A DNA stretch of 20,338 bases, taken from positions 731,724-752,061 of the forward strand of contig WELA01002258.1 in the NCBI GenBank assembly GCA_009602735.1. The letters run 5' to 3'. Shown one piece after another: positions 18,273 through 20,338 of the stretch. Origin of the DNA: Mesotaenium endlicherianum. Lineage: Eukaryota; Streptophyta; Zygnematophyceae; Zygnematales; Mesotaeniaceae. Position numbers and translations under genes: made by a program. The notes under the pieces are model-generated. The model worked only from the letters and a program-made list of their open reading frames with translations, did not search any database and had not been told where the DNA came from. Each line of letters opens with the position of its first letter. Positions within the stretch are counted from its first letter, which is position 1.

Positions 18273-18725
18273 TAGTTAATAATCGGTCTGCTGAACTTTA
18301 TATTTAATAGCAATTTAATGACTCAGCCGGAAGCAGCAGGCTGAAGTCAACTTAAGTCAGCTTGCTGACACATTCTTTGACAGCCGGTTGACTTCCGTAC
18401 TTGGTAGCAGCGAATTGCCTCGATATGCATCAAAGTGTGATATGCTAGATGAATGGCCAGATGACATCCCTATGATGGATGGCGATTTGGGATGATGGGA
18501 GATGGCGGTGGATTTGGTTAACCGAGGTCCTACCAACGTGGTTAACTCCCGGGTAGGCGGTGCCATCGCATTGGCCGTTGAACAGCAATCTCATTCCATG
18601 TACATATGCTAGGCATTGCTCTCGAGTTGGGCATTCGGAAACGAGGCCAACTCTCTTGTACAGCATACTAAGAGAGATCTGAATTCAAGGCGAGAAGCTA
18701 TTGATACAGACTGTCTTCTAGCCTT
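18273..18725. other. Probable U3 part of an LTR, not delimited
   Basis: This lies directly upstream of the LTR part shared with 15048. It probably contains the U3 region of that LTR, but the left copy is truncated, so the start cannot be set by comparison. No coding domain is seen. Confidence 0.4.
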
Positions 18726-18916
18726 GCTTATGTATGAGTTTACTGATTGCATTATTGATGCTAGTTTACTCGCATTTGACTCACGAGTATTATTCACTGC
18801 TAGTGTGTTGTCCTTTGCCGTTTAACCAATTAACGGAAAATACCATAAAGATTACTTGCTGATGTAAAGATCTTTATTTATTGTTAATCGCCTGTTTGGT
18901 AAGGCGATTCATTTCA
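18726..18916 (+). repeat. LTR 3' part of second element family, right copy
   Basis: It matches 15048-15236 with scattered substitutions and small indels. It ends ATTTCA one base before an intact primer-binding site. Confidence 0.65.
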
Positions 18917-18917
18917 A

Positions 18918-18930
18918 TGGTATCAGAGCA
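18918..18930 (+). other. Primer-binding site, initiator tRNA-Met
   Basis: TGGTATCAGAGCA matches the 3' end complement of plant initiator tRNA-Met, the commonest plant LTR-retrotransposon primer, and stands one base after the LTR end. Confidence 0.8.
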
Positions 18931-18990
18931 GTTATCACAGTCTTCTTTGTATGGTAAGGACAAGGTCTCAAACTAGCAACTCCCGGAGAC

Positions 18991-19265
18991 ATGGAGAATC
19001 AGGATAACGAGAATGTCAAAAACCAGGCGGAAAGTCATGTAGCGGGAACCCGTACCTATTCTGAAGCAGTGGCAGATACTGCAGCTAGGGAGGCTGCAGA
19101 TGAGGCAGCTGCTATTGCCACAGTCGCAGCACAGCAAGCTGAGGAGGAGAGAGCCAGATTAGAAGCTGAACAATTAGCAAAGGCCGCTGAAGATACAGAA
19201 AGGAGGGAAGTTGTAGTGAAACACATAGATAAAGTACTTAGTAAAACAGAATACTTTATCTATTC
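18991..19265 (+). pseudogene. gag: Gag N-terminus of second element family, truncated by another LTR
   Basis: The ATG at 18991 opens MENQDNENVKNQ, homologous to the gag start at 15310. The sequence is Ala/Glu-rich with probable coiled coil (EAADEAAAIATVAAQQAEEE) and is intact over about 90 codons. It then runs into unrelated sequence near 19265, where the LTR of a minus-strand element seems to have inserted. The open frame ends at 19329, but its last 20 or so codons are LTR. Confidence 0.6.
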
Positions 19266-19279
19266 AAGACAAGGATCTT

Positions 19280-19717
19280 TGAACACAAGTGGTAGCTTCT
19301 TGAAAGAGAGATGGCTTCTTGAAAGTTAATATATTTATGGATTTTGGCAAGTACAAGAGTGATTCTGGAATGTCTTTCTATGTTCTAGCTCTTGTTTATA
19401 TACTTGCTACATAAGTAATTTCTAGGAAGGTGTATGTTGATGTGTTGGCACCCAACACATCCCAAAACTTGCCACCTCTTTCTAGAATAATGTACACATG
19501 TCCTTTTGACCTAAAAATGGCACATCTGACTTTTGCCACATGGAGTTCTTCTAGGTCTTTCCTCTAACTTCGAAAATGCCTTGGAAGGTTCAAAGGACAT
19601 GAACCAAGTTACTAGAGTACCTATTCACACTTGACTCCACACAATACTACTCCAAATATATTTGAAAACATTAAAATATATGCAAACTAATATATAATAA
19701 CTCAAATCACTACATCA
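19280..19717 (-). repeat. LTR of a minus-strand retroelement (3' LTR)
   Basis: Read on the minus strand, a G-run (19724-19718) is followed by TGATGTAG at 19717, the layout of a polypurine tract and LTR start. A TATA box (GTATATAAAC, 19400-19391) points the same way. Above it lies a perfect inverted repeat with 10-bp arms (19439-19448 and 19452-19461). The 3' end of the LTR near 19280 is approximate: it is where gag similarity of the interrupted element ends. I see no second copy in the window to confirm the length. Confidence 0.5.
19391..19400 (-). promoter_or_regulatory. TATA box of the minus-strand LTR
   Basis: GTATATAAAC on the minus strand is a strong plant-type TATA element inside the proposed LTR, with the 10-bp-arm palindrome about 40 bp upstream. 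Confidence 0.5.
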
Positions 19718-20338
19718 CCCCCCCGATAGAAAAAGCGACGTCTCGGCGCGTCAAGTCAGGTCTTACACATGTGGAGCAAACTAGTCAACAGTTTCAAGTC
19801 AGATGCCACACATGTAAAGAGGACTAGTCAAAGGCGCCAAGTCAGGTGCTACACATGTAAGGTAGACTAGGCAAGGTCGTAGGTGGTGTGACCTTATTGG
19901 CTAGCCTACTCCTTAATGATAAAGAAAATTGTACAAGTTGGCCCAGAATCTGCCACGAACTCAAAAATTCATAGCGGCCACAGAACTGCTCCAAATCTGA
20001 AAATTCGAGTGCCAAACGGACCGCGTCAAAAAACTCTACCGGGTCACCAAATTTGAGAGCATTCTCATTTCTGGAGTGTCGTTGAGAGCTGAGAGAGTAG
20101 GCACTCCTCCAAATCTGTGCAGAAACTTCTGAAAATCATAAGTCCTTCTATACTTCTCCAAATTCTGCAAACTAAGTCTCAAACTGGGCGCTGTAAAATG
20201 TTCNTATATTCTACCAGATACTTGAGTTTCAGAGCATTCCAAGTTCAGGGGAAGGCACAATGTCAGAAGGCATATTCTGTCCTAACAATGCCAGCAGCCT
20301 GACCCCCTTCTACTTAGAGCATCATATCTCTCTCACCA
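19718..20338 (-). mobile_element. 3' internal part of the minus-strand retroelement, runs off the window
   Basis: This is the sequence upstream of the LTR on the minus strand. A minus-strand frame at 20260-20036 and its in-frame continuation to about 19870 (FSDLEQFCGRYEFL) encode unrecognised protein, possibly the end of Pol or a captured gene. It contains the tandem repeats at 19751-19879 and an N at 20204. The class of the element cannot be decided from this part. Confidence 0.4.
19751..19879. repeat. Three tandem 43-bp repeats
   Basis: Units lie at 19751-19793, 19794-19836 and 19837-19879. Each has AAGTCAG, then CACATGTRR, then ACTAGKCAA at matching positions, and no gap separates the units. 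They differ at roughly a quarter of positions. They lie just inside the polypurine tract of the minus-strand element. Confidence 0.75.

Noticed and set aside
1..20338. CRISPR array, bacterial operon or rRNA
   Set aside because: No regularly spaced repeats with unique spacers, no ribosome-binding-site-led gene runs and no rRNA sequence were seen. The content is eukaryotic.

Overview
The window is eukaryotic and dominated by retrotransposons. A streptophyte, most likely a charophyte green alga such as Chara, fits best. The reasons are a malectin-type exon with plausible splice sites, nested decayed plant-type LTR elements with an initiator-Met primer site, and a Ty3/gypsy element carrying a cytosine-5 DNA methyltransferase. 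The host assignment is inference from gene content only.

Layout. Positions 1-3087 are host flank: a minus-strand malectin-domain exon (about 641-870), an assembly scar around the N at 1270, and otherwise nothing I can call. Positions 3092-14618 are the main object, a plus-strand Ty3/gypsy element. In order it holds a 1.2 kb leader, Gag with two zinc knuckles, an aspartic protease, a DNA (cytosine-5) methyltransferase domain, an acidic and probably disordered linker of about 600 residues, reverse transcriptase-RNase H, integrase, and a C-terminal PHD finger. A polypurine tract and a 304-bp LTR follow. A second copy of the leader and the first codons of gag come next, joined directly to a second 304-bp LTR. 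There is no LTR at the left end, yet the left end and the far-right LTR are flanked by the same CTCAT, as if the whole array shares one target-site duplication.

Positions 14826-15047 may be a scrap of a host exon. Positions 15048-17045 are a decayed second gypsy-type element (LTR 3' part, iMet primer site, gag, start of RT). Positions 17452-18254 encode a broken protein with an acidic N-terminal half, possibly a PiggyBac-like transposase. From about 18726 a second copy of the same LTR, primer site and gag start appears. It is cut by the LTR of a minus-strand retroelement (about 19280-19717) whose internal 3' part runs off the window end.

The most interesting content is the pairing, in one Pol polyprotein, of a DNA-methylation writer placed between protease and RT with a predicted chromatin reader (PHD) after integrase. 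From memory, methyltransferase-bearing retrotransposons have been reported in charophyte algae and dinoflagellates, so the principle is not new. The PHD pairing, the long linker, the one-sided LTR array and the stop-free state of the methyltransferase block in an otherwise broken element are the points worth following up. The copy itself is dead as written: seven in-frame stops and about five frameshifts.
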